From positions 1 to 30,612 of the forward strand of contig DAINRO010000024.1 in the NCBI GenBank assembly GCA_036741795.1: a stretch of DNA of 30,612 bases. The letters run 5' to 3'. The translations under genes and the position numbers were made by a program. Shown one piece after another: positions 29,515 through 30,612 of this stretch. The stretch's first letter is position 1, and each line of letters starts with the position of its first letter. The notes beneath the pieces are model-generated. The model was not told where the DNA came from, did not search any database, and saw only the letters and a list, made by a program, of their open reading frames with translations. Source of the DNA: DATKKM01 sp036741795 (GTDB lineage: Bacteria > Chloroflexota > Dehalococcoidia > SM23-28-2 > RBG-16-64-32).

Positions 29515-29542
29515 GTTTAACGGCCTGTTAACAGCGTTTAAC
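29515..29542 (-). promoter_or_regulatory. Pho-box-like direct repeats upstream of pstS
   Basis: TTAAC (plus strand) at 29517-29521, 29528-29532 and 29538-29542 is spaced by 11 and 10 bp. Read toward pstS this gives GTTAAAC, GTTAACA and GTTAAAC, close to the TTAACA repeats bound by Bacillus PhoP and laid out like other Pho boxes. It lies 66 bp before the pstS ATG, where an activator would sit. The rest of the 228-bp gap to the thiolase holds no further gene I can support. Confidence 0.65.
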
Positions 29543-29677
29543 TCCAAGTAAAACCACGTGAATTAGTTTCTTCGCTCCTTCCTCGTTGAGTGCATAGACG
29601 TTCACCGCTGGATGCGGTAAAACCAATCTTGCGGCCCCGCGAGGGCAAGACCCTCAGGCACCACGAAGGAGAACTCC

Positions 29678-30612
29678 ATGGGAAACAAGGTTTACGTCAT
29701 CGGCGTCGGCATGACCAAGTTCGAGAAGCCTGGCTCAAAGGCCTGGGACTACCCGGACATGGCGAAGGAAGCAGGCGAGAACGCCCTCAAGGACGCCGGC
29801 ATCCCCTACAACGAGGTTGAGCAGGCAGTCGTCGGCTACGTCTACGGCGAGTCCACCTGCGGTCAGCGCGCTGTCTACCAGCTCGGCCTCACCGGCATCC
29901 CCGTTTACAACGTTAACAACAACTGCTCGACCGGCTCCACGGCCCTCTTCATGGGCAAGCAGCTCATCGAGGGCGGCCTCTCCGACTGCGTCCTGGCCCT
30001 GGGCTTCGAGAAGATGCAGAAGGGCTCCCTCGGCGCCACCTTCACCGACCGCATCAACCCGATGGACCAGCACGTCAACGCCATGGTCCAGCTCCGTGGC
30101 TTCGAGCCTCACCCGCCCGCGGCTCAGCTCTTCGGAAACGCCGGCCGCGAGCACATGGAGAAGTACGGCTCCACGCCCCTTCACTTCGCCAAGATCGGCT
30201 ACAAGAACCACAAGCACTCCGTGAACAACCCCTACTCCCAGTTCCAGGACGAATACACGCTCGACCAGATCCTCGAAGCGCCGATGGTCCACGACCCACT
30301 GACCAAGCTCCAGTGCTGCCCCACCTCCGACGGCTCAGGCGCCGCCGTCCTCGCGAGCGAGGCCTTCGTCAAGAAGCACAACCTGCAGGACCAGGCGATC
30401 GAGATCCTCGCCCAGGAGATGGTCACGGACATGCAGGACACCTTCGACAGCAAGTCCTCCATCAAGCTCATCGGCAGCGAGATGTCCCGCGTCGCCGCCC
30501 AGCGCGTCTACGAGAAGACGGGGATCGGGCCCGAGCAGGTCGACGTCGTCGAGCTGCACGACTGCTTCTCCGCGAACGAGATGGTCACGTACGAGGCGCT
30601 CGGCCTCGCCCC
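29678..30612 (+). CDS. Acetyl-CoA acetyltransferase (SCP-x-type thiolase), 5' part
   Basis: The gene runs off the window after 311 codons with no stop. It starts at ATG 29678, with AAGGAG seven bases upstream and a small hairpin (GAGGG/CCCTC, 29641-29655) just before that. The start MGNKVYVIGVGMTKFEKPG, the nucleophile segment NVNNNCSTGSTAL (Cys83), MNPMDQ-like INPMDQHVN, CCPTSDGSGAAVL and ELHDCFSANEMVTYEALGL are those of SCP-x/sterol-carrier-type thiolases. These cleave 3-ketoacyl-CoA of branched, sterol-like or long-chain substrates. The visible HDCF differs from the YSCF of the partial thiolase at 1-615, so the two are paralogs and not copies. It is divergent from pstS. Confidence 0.93.
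   Translation, partial: MGNKVYVIGVGMTKFEKPGSKAWDYPDMAKEAGENALKDAGIPYNEVEQAVVGYVYGESTCGQRAVYQLGLTGIPVYNVNNNCSTGSTALFMGKQLIEGGLSDCVLALGFEKMQKGSLGATFTDRINPMDQHVNAMVQLRGFEPHPPAAQLFGNAGREHMEKYGSTPLHFAKIGYKNHKHSVNNPYSQFQDEYTLDQILEAPMVHDPLTKLQCCPTSDGSGAAVLASEAFVKKHNLQDQAIEILAQEMVTDMQDTFDSKSSIKLIGSEMSRVAAQRVYEKTGIGPEQVDVVELHDCFSANEMVTYEALGLA

Overview
The window looks like a chromosomal segment of a high-GC, uncultured member of the Chloroflexota, probably Dehalococcoidia-like. This is an inference from gene content: stand-alone SCP-x-type thiolases, a DUF5317 membrane protein, lipoproteins with runs of Asp after the lipid Cys, and a very large STAND/TPR/BTAD regulator. No rRNA, tRNA, phage or IS element was seen, so taxonomy rests on protein family habits only.

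Layout. 1-4643: the 3' end of a thiolase, a cupin and a lipoprotein on the minus strand, then an aldehyde dehydrogenase and a PIG-V-like mannosyltransferase. 4644-6250: class II fumarase behind a perfect CRP-type palindrome. 6247-9952 (minus): a peptide-type ABC importer (binding protein, two permeases, no ATPases). 10135-10771 (minus): a 24-residue membrane peptide gene followed by DUF5317. 10980-15104 (minus): the most unusual region. A MalT-like ATPase/TPR regulator with a C-terminal SARP-type DNA-binding/BTAD module ends in a terminator. Three tandem 184-bp cassettes follow, each with three helically phased GGCGAG boxes, a ribosome binding site and a 33-35 residue peptide gene; a small exported Cys protein comes last.

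15304-18467: a tightly overlapping four-gene set (flavin reductase, EthD, DHDPS-like aldolase, Old Yellow Enzyme), probably catabolic. 18604-19878: a DEAD-box helicase. 20030-23403: an SbcD-like nuclease coupled to an SMC-like ATPase. 23466-24871: an OmpR-family regulator with a degenerate receiver and a divergent sigma-like protein. 24868-29449 (minus): complete pstSCAB-phoU. From 29678 to the window end: the 5' part of a second SCP-x-type thiolase.

Regulatory structure is unusually legible. Phased direct repeats lie before the peptide genes (GGCGAG), pstS (TTAAC) and the sigma-like gene (TNAACC), fitting the two OmpR/SARP-type winged-helix regulators in the window. Both binding-protein genes (peptide and phosphate) are separated from their permease genes by a perfect 12-bp hairpin. 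The best candidate for an undescribed system is the regulator plus peptide-cassette locus at 10980-15104.
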